A program made the position numbers and the translations under genes. From Sipunculus nudus (Eukaryota > Annelida > Sipuncula > Golfingiida > Sipunculidae): DNA of 64,000 nt. The stretch covers positions 26,130,401-26,194,400 of the forward strand of contig CM049317.1 in the NCBI GenBank assembly GCA_026874595.1, written 5' to 3'. This document shows positions 23,581 through 35,267 of the stretch, one piece after another; positions within the stretch are counted from its first letter, which is position 1, and the number at the start of each line of letters is the position of its first letter. The notes under the pieces were generated by a model. It made no database searches. It was given only the letters and a program-made list of their open reading frames with translations, and was not told the DNA's origin.

Positions 23581-26579
23581 TCAGCTCCCAGATATTTTTT
23601 TCCTAAGTTCTGCATACATTGGACATTGTAATATGAAATGGATCTCATCCTTTGTAATGTTGTATCCATGATTTGAGCAGTACATACATATTCTTTCTTC
23701 TATGTTTAGATTTTGATGCCTGCCTGTTTCTATGGCTAATTTGTGATTAGAGCATCTAAGTTTAGCTAATGCACATATGTGATTTTTATTTGGAACACAG
23801 ACACGATATTTTTCTAACGTTAACATAGATTTAAAAACACCATATTAGTACAATTTATTACAGGAGTTAATGTCATTTTGCCAATCTTGAACTGCCATAT
23901 CTGTGAGCTTCTGTCTAATACCAGATAAAAACATTTTCTCATCTCCTACATGTTGTGCTATCCATACATAGCCATAACCTGCTTGAAATAATAATAATCT
24001 TACACCACTGACCCAATTATTTTTTCCATTATTATATAAATTAAATAAACATGAATATATATGTTTTGGGAATCTGTTTGTATCCATATGTAACAGTCTT
24101 ATTCAGCATTTCAGGCATTTCAAAGAGTATTTAACAAATAGTGGTAATCTACCACATTCTCCTAAGGCAGCTGCATTAGGTGTACTTGCACTTACTTTAA
24201 GAATATACTTGCAACATTTATACTGTACTCTTTCTAAAATCATATATTTTGAATAACCCCACAATGCACAGCCATAAAATAAAATAGGTATCACCATGCT
24301 ATCAAAAATAAAATAAACAACTTGTTTAACATTTAAATTAGAACATTTCCTTTTATAACACATAATGCTTTGATAGCTTGCATTCTTTGTTGCTGATGTG
24401 TTTTTGTCCATGACTATTTTGTCGTGAGGAAAATACCAAGATATTTGTAATTAGTTACCACTTCTAACTTTTTGTCTTGGAAATACCAGTTTTCATTCTT
24501 TCGTAGTGGGCCGCCTCTTCTGAACACCATGACTTTTGTTTTTTCCAAATTTACTTTCATACCATATTTAACTCAAAATTGCTGAAGCTTATCTATCTGA
24601 TTTTGTAGTCTGCCGACAGCATCTCCAAAATTCACAACATCATCAGCAAACATTAAAGTAGTTATATTTGGAAGGCTCTCATTAACATATACACCTTTAC
24701 AGTCAGAATTATCTAATATTGTCTATATTCATTGATAAATAGAGAAAAAAAACAGAGGACTGACCCTGTCTCATCCCTACTGAACATTGAAAGTACTCTG
24801 AAAGCCCACTTTCTGATAATACACATGACTTCATATTTGTATATAATGATTGTAAAACCCGTAAAATATTTCCATTAATACCATGGTTTATCAATACATA
24901 ACATAATACATTATGTTGCACTGAATCGAAAGCTTTAGAAAAATCGACAAACCAACAATAAAATCTGCCTCTTTGTTTTGTTATATATTTTTTTACCATG
25001 GCTTGTAAAATAAAATATTATCGACAGTACAGAACCTTTCCTCTACCCTACTTGTGCTTCTGACGTCAAATTATTACTCTCAACATAATCTACTAATCTA
25101 CTGTATAAGATTTTTGTCAAAATTTTCGCAGTTATATTTAGTAATGAAATACGTCTATAGTTACCTGGATTATTAATTGAACCTTTCTTGTGGAGAGGAA
25201 TTATAACAGCTTTACACCACTCATCAGGAAAAACTCCAGAATGTAAAATTTTGCTAAACAATAAAGGCTGCAGGACTGGATAATATGATTGTATAATTGC
25301 TAAAGATATTCCATCTGGACCTTGTGATTTCCCTTTTTGCAACTCATTCAACGCTTGTATTATTTCATCTGTAAGTATAGGTGTGTTGAAAGTAGGTTCT
25401 GCAAAGTGCTCAGTGTTTATGGCAATGTCATCATTTTGTAATTGGTGATCATTTTCAGTTTCATTTACACTACTCATAAACAGATCTTTGAAGTGGTCGA
25501 ACCATTGCTTAGCATCTATACTTGGAGTTCTCTTTTGTCTCATACTGTTTTACATATTTCCACATTTCATTTATATTTTTACAATTAAAAACTTTTGTTA
25601 TCTTTGATTCCTGTTGAATTTTCTTCTTAGTATTGCATATATTTTTGAATGTTTGTTTTTCTGATTTATATTTATCTAATTCTTCTAGATTTCCTGATTT
25701 TCTGTATCTGTTTAATGGTGACAATATTATTAGCTTTGCTCTGTTGCATTCTTCATCCAACTGATATGGTTGACTTCTCTTATATGTATTTCCCTTTTTC
25801 ACTTCACATGTGATATTATATATAATATTATTTAAACATTTTACTGCCTTATTTAGATCAATATTATTAAGATTATTGAATTTTTCAATATATTTAAAAG
25901 TGATATTCTTGTCAATGTTTGTTATATTTGTACTGTCATTACATGGTAATTTATATTTTACCCATGGGTAGGTTTCCATGTTTGTATTAGTTTTTATTAT
26001 TTCTGACTTAAGTTCCAGAGTACATTTTATGGGATAATGATCTGAAATATCCTCAGTAAGGACAGCAAAAGATTTAACAAAACAGAACAACTCAGTACTT
26101 ATAATCATGTAGTCTACTACACTTTGTCCAGTTTGTGTAACGCCGGTAAATTCACCTGATAAATCTGGTGCAAATCTGCCATTTAAAATATGGATATTAA
26201 AAGCACCACATAACTGCTGCAAAGAGAAGCCAAACTTATTAGTTCTTGCATCTTTGGATATTCTTTTCATGTTAAATTCATCAGCAAGATAAGCATCATT
26301 TAAACCTACAAAATTCGAACAATCATTTTCTATATAATCCATCATATTACCAATATTTCCATTGAGATCTCCCATCAAAATAATATTCATATCTCCATAC
26401 TTTGATAATTTGTCAATAATAAGGTTTTCAATTTTTAATATTCCATCATTTTCTTCAGTCTTATTATATATTGGTGACCCTTCAGGGGCTATGTAGGCTC
26501 CTATCAATAATATATCTGAACCAGTGTCAAACATTTCACCTTCCAATATTAAAACAATAATATCAGTTAACATATACAT
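23581..26579 (-). pseudogene. LINE ORF2: endonuclease, reverse transcriptase, C-terminal CCHC-like motif
   Basis: Segment 25,509-26,579 carries the endonuclease: MGDLNGN (residues 69-75), SVVDYM (163-168) and SDHYPI (179-184). The extreme N-terminus is absent. The RT follows in shifted frames: KGKSQGPDGIS and NNPGNYRRISLL (25,043-25,543), FVDFSKAFDSVQH (motif A) and GMRQGQSS (motif B) at 24,709-24,999, FADD (motif C) near 24,640-24,650, then KTKVMVFRRGG and YKYLGIFL. The C-terminal part (23,581-23,826) has CMYC...HFILQCPMY, a cysteine/histidine motif common at the end of such ORFs. Frameshifts and stops (for example TGA after LQQF and TAG near 24,419) make it non-functional, though motifs remain easy to read, so it is fairly young. 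Clade not assigned. Confidence 0.85.
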
Positions 26580-26747
26580 TTCTAAAATATTAATATAACA
26601 AGGCCCTATAGGCCCTATACATGTACAGTATTTCGATAATCAAGGTTGAAGAAGGTAGAATATAATGAATATCGGTTGTCTCGAACTCAGGTTGTGTCGA
26701 AGTCAATTCACAAGTCCCTTCGACTTTAATGCAAAGAGGTTTCATTG

Positions 26748-27230
26748 TATGTCATGTGATCCATCATGTCAAATCTAAATTAATAGGAACTCATGCAAGT
26801 AGTGAAATTTTACACATGGTAATTCTTTTACCAGATAACTGTTCAAACGGTTAAACAATACGCTGTAGTTGGCCTTTGTTTCATCCAATAATGGCAAGGG
26901 TTCTTTTTTTTAATTGCTTATGTTCATTGGCATTAAATTGTGTTTTCTATCTTTACGCATCTTATTCAAACAAGAAAACTTTGGGGATGAAACATTATTC
27001 CTTTGAACAATATACATTTTATGAACTCATGTTTAGAAAAAACTAGGTATCCTTATGCTTCTTATGTTACGAATATATATACTTTTTGCTGTAATTCTGT
27101 CAAGCCGACAAAGCCATTAATGAAAGAGTAAGTTACGCTGGTTACCTAGTGTTAGCAATAAGTGGTTTAAAATAGAAATTATTTGAAGATGCAGACAATA
27201 TCAGAGGAAAGTGTAAAGAAATTTCTTTCC
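26748..27230. other. Right flank of the pogo-like element
   Basis: The segment 26,910-27,080 aligns in direct orientation with about 16,745-16,915 (CATTGGCATTAA..., TTTCTATCTTTACGCATCTT..., GAACTCATGTTTAGAA). After a gap, the similarity resumes at 27,180 with the exon fragment of the small secreted protein family. No intact gene. Confidence 0.55.
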
Positions 27231-27300
27231 TTACTTGTTCCGCAGTCGGTGGGCTCAAAGTCTGGCATAGCGGAGGCACCGGCATTATAATGTGTGATAT
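27200..27300 (-). pseudogene. Exon-2 fragment of the small secreted protein family
   Basis: The minus strand reads ASAMPDFEPTDCGTSKERNF, matching MPNTEPADCGTCKGRNF at 9,627-9,784. The N-terminal half of the exon, with the CYN...C segment, is replaced by unrelated sequence, and no signal exon is visible at higher coordinates. A relic. Confidence 0.6.
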
Positions 27301-27780
27301 TACACTGATTTCTCTAGTTTGTGTTTAGTTGGAATTTAATTCAGTAGGTTTAATTATTGTTAAGCTCCTGACATACATGATTATATTTATATGAAATTTC
27401 AATATTGTTTTCCTTGTTTAGGAGAAAGAGATTAGCTATATCAATAGACATTTCCAGGCAGGATGAAAAGATGTCATTATCAAATGCCAGCTTGTAAAAC
27501 TACATGAAAATTTGGCAATTACTGAGCAATACTGCCACTGTGGTAACTCTAATAGACCACCCTTTGGTTCCGCAAAGCAAATATATCCTCCCTTTATGTT
27601 CTAGTATTAAACAGTTTGGTTTAATAAATTTAAAATGCTTAAAATTGTATAATAAATATGAGTTCTACGGCATGGATGGAGCAGTATGAAGAAAACACCT
27701 GGAAACGTCATAATTATTTTCGGAAACAGTAGCACAGCCATGAATAAAGTCATACCAAGAAGCCTTCATATCATAGAAAA
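27300..27780. other. Intergenic stretch
   Basis: No supported gene or repeat. A 61-codon frame at 27,504-27,689 has no motif. Confidence 0.4.
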
Positions 27781-29330
27781 CGAATTTATCGACGTCGTAA
27801 AATAAAATCTGAATAATTGTGAGTGAAATATTCGCTCTTGTGTGCTTGAACTGTCTCTCTAGTTATGATAAATATTAACAAATGTCTCATGGCATAAGCA
27901 AACCAAATCGTGTTCACCATGTTATATTGATATTAAAAAGACATATATATTATATTGTGAGATATGTCATGTGCGATACTTCGTAGACACTCTTAGGTAT
28001 CACTGACTATGCCTCGCATTACAAACTAGTCAGACACCCCTGGGATACCATTAAAAAAGAGGTCGCATTCTCAGATGAGAAACTTACAAACGTCTTCTAC
28101 TAGACATCGAGAAAATCTTCTTCAGGTTAATTTAATTGCGAAAATAAATCATTTTCATATAAATATAATATGATTCTGTTTGATACAGATGGTGTTATTT
28201 TTTTAATTATACATTTATGACAAGATATTATATTTTTGGTGAATCTTCTCATGTCATCATTTGTCATCGAAGAGATGAATATTAAATAAAGACAACATGA
28301 CTCTATGTTATCCTCCATTTATTTTTTTTGTAACCGTTAAGTTTAGTAAGGTAACCATTGTTATGCAGTTGTAGATTTATTTCGATAAACCCGATATGAG
28401 TCCCTTTCTTTTTACTGGACCCTGGCCTGGCAGCCTTTTTATAGTAATCTTGCACACGTGCACTGTGTTAATCCACTCACACACACACACACACACGCAC
28501 AGGCATAACAACGTATAAAAATTTAGAGAAAGTCCATGTGCTGGATGATTATGCTGGGATACGTTTGTAAGAAACCAGATACTTGGTTCCAAACCATTCT
28601 TTTATATTAAATATGTGTTTTTGCAAGTACTGCTGTGAAATTTTTAATTCAAAAAGATATAGAAAACCGTTTTTGAATGCTCAAGCAAACAATTATTGTA
28701 TTTGTAAATCTCGATGGATGAAGACAATGCCTATGTCAGTTTCAGTCGATTCTATTTGTTTGCTTTCCTGGTGTTTCAGGCTTGTTTATTCTTGTAGTAT
28801 CACACCCAACCTAAAGCTTTCAACCCAATTAAATTTTGTTTACTATCAAAATTTTTAATCGACTTAATCATAGCGTGAGTTAGATTTTCAGTCAACAGAC
28901 AGGTCAACAAATGATTCCACTTTAGGCCTCGAAAGGCCGAACATTTTAAAAAGAGACAACACTTTCAGAAAGGCATAAATCACCGTTATTATATTTGGTA
29001 AATATTTTGAATTCCTTCCTGAATATTAATTCTTGTATATGATTTTTTTTAAACTCGGCACCACCCATTTATTCAATAGAATACATTGGCTTCTTCTTTT
29101 GAATCAGTTAATGACTTGTGGCGTGTCTTTTACATATATCCGTGTGTATATAGGTTCAAATGTAGAAGGACTATATGACTGCTATTCAAGCATTTAGCAT
29201 ATTTTGACCTGTTTACAATACTTTAAACACTTCATTCCGTGTGCTTTTGCAAATGTATATATCGCCCGTAATCTATCGCATACAATGATGTGATGATTGC
29301 TTGCTAATTTAACAACCGGAAAAAAAGTGT
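27780..29330. repeat. Inverted duplication, right arm (paralogous to 19,480-21,330)
   Basis: Aligns by eye with the reverse complement of the left arm; see that entry. It contains a CA microsatellite at about 28,479-28,500 corresponding to the GT tract of the left arm. The frame FRLVYSCSITP (near 28,778-28,810) has a recognisable counterpart FRFDYSCSITP in the left arm. That could mean an ancestral coding exon, but neither copy shows a convincing gene structure. Confidence 0.75.
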
Positions 29331-30222
29331 ATAATTTCTTATATTCACGTAACATTGAATGCATCCATGGAGTTTAAGTTTTTGGATTATATATTGGTAC
29401 AGTATTCTGCCGTTTACGTCATTCTAAAAAAAAGAATATATTTCTGGATCCTGGAAAAGTAACGGTGGTGGCCTGAGAGAAAATACAAGGAGTTAATTAG
29501 GATATCAATTAAGTAAGTCTTATCAGGTATGAATAGAGGAATATGCATGGTTGTGTATTTACATATATTATCATACTTCCCCAGATGTAATTACAAATAA
29601 CAAACAATATTAATTAGTGTAGAATAATCTGAATATTTCCTGTGTAAAATTTATTTTTTTGTGTGTGTTTAAGAGCCCCTTTTTATTTTATGAAAAAGGC
29701 CACAACCAAACCAAAATCGTATTCAAGGTAGCATACCAACATATAGTGTTAGATAGCGAATTTTATATGCGATACTCCATTGAAACTTACGGGTGCCTAG
29801 TCAAGTTCGAACCTTGGATACAATTAAGGATGAATTTATGAAAAAAATTCCGAATTTTTTTTCAAGGCCTTTATATATGATAACAATAAATTCATTATAA
29901 ATAACCCCTTACCTAATATCATGTTGCGCTACTGCTGTATATTGGATAAAATTTATTTTTTTCTTTAAATAGACTGATAGACATGATATTTGATATTGAA
30001 TGAATATTCTAATGAAGCCCTTTGTCAACTGAGAGCTAAAACGGATTTCCTTGAACTCCTACGCTCAGAAAACCTAACATATTTCTGCAGTGGCTAGGTC
30101 ATTTCACCGCTTTTATTAGAAATGCTTTGCCTCATATAGTAGGGCTCTAAACATATTGGACCTCTGGTCTTTTAATGGTTATGAGATACGCGGACTGTGT
30201 TTGCTCACTCAAAAGATATAAC
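29331..30222. other. Intergenic stretch
   Basis: No supported gene. If the exon at 30,223-30,579 is a real terminal exon, the region just below 30,223 would hold its 3' untranslated part. Confidence 0.4.
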
Positions 30223-30579
30223 TTAGGATAACTTATCCTTCTCTGGACTATCGTGAGTTTCCTCTCGAGCCGAGAAGGTCGAGTTTTGGACCGGGAAGTT
30301 TAAGATACTTTCATTTACCCGCCGCAGATATGTCGAAGCATCCCGGTATATAATACACATATCAAAAGGTATATTCGTTAAAAATACCTCCTTCTTGCTA
30401 CATGGCACAGGTAAAAAAATACGGTAATCAGAAACCATTTTAGCAGTATTGAAGCCTGATAATCTGGAATTGGGTATACATAAAGAAATAGTATTGCTAT
30501 TCCTTAAACCACCCAAACCATCTAACGTTCTAAGAAAACTTAAATTGCTGTCCTCGAAAGTAAATTCATAAGAAGTTTT
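30223..30579 (-). CDS. Possible 3'-terminal coding exon of an unrecognised gene
   Basis: The minus strand is open from a TTATTTAG acceptor at 30,580 to a TAA at 30,223-30,225, about 118 codons. It has balanced amino-acid composition, including YEFTFEDSNLSFLRTLDGLG, CIPNSRLSGFNTAKMVSDY, LPVPCSKKEVFLTNIPFD and YRDASTYLRRVNESI, with an acidic/serine-rich tail. Local GC is higher than in the flanks. No ATG is needed if it is a terminal exon. I could not find an upstream exon between 30.6 and 32.4 kb and recognise no domain. It may be a gene remnant or an old transposon fragment. Confidence 0.35.
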   Translation of the reverse strand, partial: KTSYEFTFEDSNLSFLRTLDGLGGLRNSNTISLCIPNSRLSGFNTAKMVSDYRIFLPVPCSKKEVFLTNIPFDMCIIYRDASTYLRRVNESILNFPVQNSTFSAREETHDSPEKDKLS

Positions 30580-31129
30580 CTAAATAATAATTACAATTAT
30601 TAATTCAACGTTTTGTGCCAGACAGACTATAACTACAGAGAAATAACGCTGATAATAAATTCTTATTGGATCAAAATAAGATATGACCTTGACTCTTATT
30701 TTAAATATTATTAATGATACACTTGCTTGCATGTTGATTTACTTTGTGACTTATTTTAAGGTTTAATATAACCTATCCAACGATATACCGACTATACTTT
30801 TTTGTCATATTGGGGCCAGCTAAAATATCCACTGGTCATATTGAATTATAAATTCCTACGCCCTGTATAACGAACTTCAGTAACAGTGAACGAAACTTTG
30901 ATACTGATGAAACTTCAGTTCTTTGCTTGATTTTCTGCTTGGTCACTCGTAGTCCAGAGAAAAGCTTCAACAGCTAACTTAATATACCAGGTTATTTATT
31001 TTAGAGGCCGATCGGCTGAAAAGTGTTCTTACATAATGACCAAAGAATATCATATTTTTTTTGTCTTAAAGGTGCTATAGGGTAGATCCATAGCATCCCT
31101 GTTAAATGAAGATTAGGCAAAACAATATA

Positions 31130-31189
<60 letters not shown>

Positions 31190-32450
31190 GAAAGTCTGGA
31201 AGGACTCCGAAATCATTGCATTCAAGTTACAGGAGTCCGATCGAATATGAGGTTCAGTCCAGATTCTAATATTTTTCTTTGGAGTTAATTTATATTTTTA
31301 AGGCGTCCATGTGAAAAAGTTCTTTACAAGTTTCAGTATATATAGTATATTTGGAATGTGGAATAAACATGACGCTTTACCAAAGCCAGTGTTACAATAA
31401 TACTAATAAAATTAAGTAGCCGTAGCAGTTAGTCTTGAAGGGATGCAGGAGCCATATGTTAGCGGCTTAGACGTGAAAGAAACAAACATCAGTCCGATGT
31501 CAATTATACCACCGAAGAAGTGTCTTATCTGGCAGAGAAAGAAAATACGTTTACGTTCTTCTTACAACGTAAATATATTTCGCAGAGACAAATAAAATTC
31601 GCAAGAATATCAAAACGATTTTACCGTCAAATGAGTTCTCTTTACCCAAGAAGTCAATACATTATTCAATTCACGATTTGATTGTTCTCCCATATAAACT
31701 CGTACCACCAAACAATGAACAGGGACACAATTGTAACAATAAACATTTTTCCGAAGCCAAAGGATTGCTCTAGAGTGTAACCATGCACATAACGAATATA
31801 AGTTATTACCTCTAATCGTTTAACAACATGTTGTGTCGAGTAACTACTTAAACACACTAGTAAACAATGTGTTCAACATGTATCGTTTTGCGGTTTCCAG
31901 GTAGGTAACCCGAAGGAATCTTTCTCAATTTATTTCTATTTAAAGAGATATTACACTCTGCTCAGAATACGCGCAAAGAATTCATGTTCCTTTTATAACT
32001 ACATGATTATAAAAACTAAGTTGGATAAATATTAAATTTTCAATTTCGAAAAATTCTTGGAACAAACGCAAAGTTATGAGGGAATCCTTAAAACCTGCTG
32101 CACCTGACAGAATATGTTTCAGGAAGCATCAAGGAACTTCCTGTAAAATAAGTTATTCTTTAGACTTTTTGATGTCATGTGGCACACATAAAGTATGTGA
32201 CTTCATACCTTCATACAGAAACCTGTAATCAATAACATGTGTTCCTGCTAAATAAATGATTCCTCTTATGTGATCGAAGTTAATTGCTCAAACCATTGTC
32301 CCGACAGCTGCAGCTAATGTGTCTGGCAATATATGATTCTAATATTTCATTGTTATCACTTTTTCTGTCTTGTCAGACAAATTATATTCTGCTTTAAAAT
32401 TATACGTTGAATAAGTGGGATTATGAAGCTGAGTGGCCATCCCAGTCAAG
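30580..32450. other. Intergenic stretch with a TA microsatellite
   Basis: No supported gene. TA tract at 31,136-31,187. Frames at 31,106-31,288 and 31,666-31,857 have no motif, and the first merely reads through the microsatellite. Confidence 0.45.
31136..31187. repeat. TA dinucleotide microsatellite
   Basis: About 20 TA dinucleotides followed by an imperfect TGTATATATA end. Confidence 0.97.
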
Positions 32451-32454
32451 AAAA

Positions 32455-33780
32455 TGAACTCACTGTGGACTCACAGTGAGCTCACATATGATCTCATGGC
32501 GTGAGGTCACAGGGAGCTCAATCTGTAACCACCTTCAGACATCACAGTGATCTCACGGTGTGAGTTCTCAGTGAGGTCACAGTGTGAGGTCACAGTGATC
32601 TCACAGTGTGGGTTCTCAGTGAAGTCACAGTTTTGGGTCACAGTGATCTCACAATAAGAGCTCACATATGATCTCATAGTGTGAGGTCACGTGGAGCTCA
32701 ATCTGTAACCACCTTCAGACATCACAGTGATCTCACGGTGTGAGTTCTCAGTGAGGTCACAGTGTGAGGTCACAGTGATCTCACAGTGTGGGTTCTCAGT
32801 GAAGTCACGGTTTTGGGTCACAGTGATCTCACAATAAGAGCTCACATATGATCTCATGGTGTGAGGTCATAAGGAGCTCAATCTGTAACCACCTTCAGAC
32901 ATCACAGTGATCTCACCGTGTGAGTTCTCATTAAGGTCACAGTGTGAGGTCACAGTGATCTCACAGTGTGAGTTCTCAGTGAGGTCATGGTCTTTGGTCA
33001 CAGTGATCTCACAGTGCGAGTTTTCAGTGATGTCATGGTGTGTGGTCACAGTTATCTCACAGTGCCAGCTCTCAGTGAGGTCATGGTGTGTGGTCACAGT
33101 GATCTCACAGTGTGAGTTCTTAGTGAGGTCATGGTGTGTGGTCACAAGGATCTCACAGTGTGAGTTCTCAGTGAGGTCATAGTCTGGGGTCACAGTGATC
33201 TCACAGTGTGAGTTCTCAGTGAGGTCATGGCCTGTGGTCACACTGATCTCACAGTGTGAGTTCTCAGTGAGGTCATAGTCTGGGGTCACACTGATCTCAC
33301 AGTGTGAGTTCTCAGTGAGGTCATGGTGTGTGGTCACAGTGATCTCACAGTGCGAGCTCTCAGTGAGGTCATAGTCTGGGGTCACACTGATCTCACAGTG
33401 TGAGTTCTCAGTGAGATCATGGTGTGTGGTCACAGTGATCTCACAGTGCCAGCTCTCAGTGAGGTCATAGTCTGGGGTCACACTGATCTCACAGTGTGAG
33501 TTCTCAGTGAGGTCATGGTATGTGGTCACAATGATCACAAAGTGCGAGTTCTTAGTTTACAGTGATATCAATATGCGGGTTCACTGTGATATGATCCCAC
33601 AAAAACTCTTCTCATTGAGGTCATGTTCTTGGATGCGAGTAAGCTAACTCTCTGTCAGTGAGGTCATCCTGTAGGGACACATTTGTAAAGTAGAAGAGTC
33701 CAGAATAATGTCACAGTGTGGGATCACAGGTAACTCACAGTATTGGAACATAGTGAAGTCAAAAGTGAGGTCACAGGTAT
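32455..33780. repeat. Minisatellite array of GTCACAGTGATCTCAC type, 48-bp units
   Basis: The array is built from a 48-bp unit with the core GGTCACAGTGATCTCACAG and TGAGTTCTCAGTGAGGTCA. In 32,514-32,876 the units are organised into a higher-order repeat of about 181 bp, marked by AGCTCAATCTGTAACCACC at 32,514, 32,695 and 32,876. From about 32,900 to 33,540 the 48-bp unit repeats in frame about 13 times and gives a long open frame on the minus strand with the 16-residue unit HDLTENSHCEITVTTH. Units alternate between TPDY and TTHH variants. To the right (33,540-33,780) the repeats decay. The left edge is marked by ATCCCAGTCAAG. Confidence 0.93.
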
Positions 33781-34611
33781 CTATGTAATATTATTATTTA
33801 TCTTTTGAAATTTTGTGTTGTTCAAAGGGCTAAATTATAAAAAAATATGCCCACTTACAGTGTGTTCTTTAAAATTTCCAAACCCAATGTGCATAGGATG
33901 CGAACTCCTACACACTTGCATTCTACCCTGCCTATTTTCACCCCTCCCTTCCCCGGCCCCGCTGATGCTTTAATCTGCATAAAGTTTGCTCAAGCTATGG
34001 CTTCGCCATGATGTCAGATGTGAATTCATAATAAACTTACATTGTAAAGTGTATTCATTTTCAGGAAAATAGATGAGCATTCCCATGTATACACAAGTCA
34101 CACGAAAAGCTATGGATTCACTTTCTCTAGTTGAGAAATGCATGTATACTAAACAAACACAGAAGCCACATATCAGATTTCATAACACATATGTATTTTA
34201 TAATTCTGTAGATTACAGAAATGACAGTAAACAAATCAATTATGTAAAACTTGAATTCATTATTCTGCAAGGATCTCATCATCAATCATTGTCAATTAGG
34301 ATCACGTGAGAAAATCTGCTTGTCAAACTCCTATCATAGAATCACAATTGAACTTACAGGTAAGTCTTGTTCAATTTTCTAATTTTATTGGTTATAATAT
34401 TTACATCAACAAAAAATTAATTATACCAAGCTAAATAAACTGTTCTTTAAGTACAACTAAAACCTCAATTACTAGAGATTTTCTTCCATCAGTATACTTT
34501 TTTGTATTCATATTCAATTAAGTGGCCTGTGACTATCAGTAACAATATCTGCCAGTACTCTTAGAAAATCAAAAACTCATATGATGAAATCAGAACATCT
34601 GATTGCCACAA

Positions 34612-34614
<3 letters not shown>
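33781..34614. other. Intergenic stretch between the minisatellite and the tandem duplication
   Basis: No supported gene. A 78-codon plus-strand frame at 34,073-34,309 lacks motifs. Confidence 0.4.

Positions 34615-34664
<50 letters not shown>
34615..34664. repeat. TA dinucleotide microsatellite at the duplication boundary
   Basis: About 25 TA dinucleotides ending a few bases before the left edge of the 5.48-kb tandem duplication. Confidence 0.97.
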
Positions 34665-34667
<3 letters not shown>

Positions 34668-35070
34668 ACATAGAGCATGCATCCTTGTAAAATCAATATC
34701 AAATTCAGGCAAGTGGTGCATTCATGGTCCAAATTTTAAATCATGATATCTGTGGGTTGTGCTTTTACAGGCTAGTATACTCAAAGAATTAACTCTCCTT
34801 GTACTATGAACTGATTTACACTACAACTGTAAAATTGTAGGTTTATCCACTTAATCTTCATTGGTACACGTTGGAAAACTTATGCTAAGCGTCTGGAATA
34901 TGGTGTAGCATGGCTGGTTTTTAACCGTGTTTGAACAGAGATGTGATATATATGCATAATAGTGTATTCTAGGTGAATAGCAGTGTCAGAGATGCTGTAT
35001 TATCTAATAAAAAGGAACACAACAGATACAAATTATACAATAATATTCTGTCGTACATTGTTTTTCACTG

Positions 35071-35100
35071 GGGTCCTCTCGGACCCTAACGAGAGGACCC
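35071..35100. other. Perfect 11-bp hairpin downstream of the last exon (unit 1)
   Basis: GGGTCCTCTCG (35,071-35,081) and CGAGAGGACCC (35,090-35,100) are perfect inverted repeats around an 8-base loop. They lie about 170 bases after the stop codon of the DUF4806-like gene, preceded by TTTTTCACTG. It may be an RNA structure in the 3' untranslated region or a transposon end; CACTG begins the termini of some CACTA elements. Confidence 0.8.
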
Positions 35101-35267
35101 TAAGAGTATATTTTAAATACAGAACATATGGTTCATTGGAACCACACCATCTTTAACCTTAGTAACGACATCAATATACCTGACAACTACCTAAGAAAAC
35201 ACAAGAACTGATCAATTAAAAATATTGCAATAAATACACCCTTCAGGTCCATTTGTACTGATGAAGG

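Larger units (their letters stand above)
22687..26606 (-). mobile_element. APE-type LINE insertion, 5'-truncated, with 13-bp target duplication
   Basis: The insertion is flanked by an exact 13-bp direct repeat TATAGGCCCTATA (22,674-22,686 and 26,607-26,619), the target-site duplication. The 3' end, read on the minus strand, finishes with AATAAAGCATTTG and a short TTTG repeat at the left boundary, as in LINEs with simple-repeat tails. The body encodes endonuclease, reverse transcriptase and a C-terminal cysteine/histidine motif, in that order. The endonuclease lacks its N-terminus, so the copy is 5'-truncated. The paralogous element at 8,286-8,537 has the empty site with a single TATAGGCCCTATA. 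Confidence 0.88.
22055..26747. mobile_element. pogo/Tigger-like non-autonomous DNA transposon, interrupted by a LINE
   Basis: The left end starts GAGTTAAACCTCTTCGTGTC after TA. The right end, reverse-complemented, starts CAATGAAACCTCTTTGCAT and is followed by TA. The two ends resemble each other and the CAGTAAAACCTCG end at 8,286, so I read them as terminal inverted repeats with a TA target duplication, as in pogo/Tigger/mariner-type elements. Internal sequence repeats the TCGAACTCGG type motif. Without the LINE the element would be about 0.77 kb. I see no transposase frame, so it would depend on another copy. Similarity to the 8.3-kb copy extends about 36 bp beyond the right end, so the true boundary could lie further out. 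Confidence 0.6.

Noticed and set aside
32867-33538. 223-codon minus-strand frame as a protein-coding gene
   Set aside because: It follows entirely from a 48-bp repeat (multiple of three) without stops. There is no ATG context or splice structure, and the array decays at both ends.
32455-33780. CRISPR-like array
   Set aside because: Units are contiguous and diverged with no unique spacers, and the window is eukaryotic.
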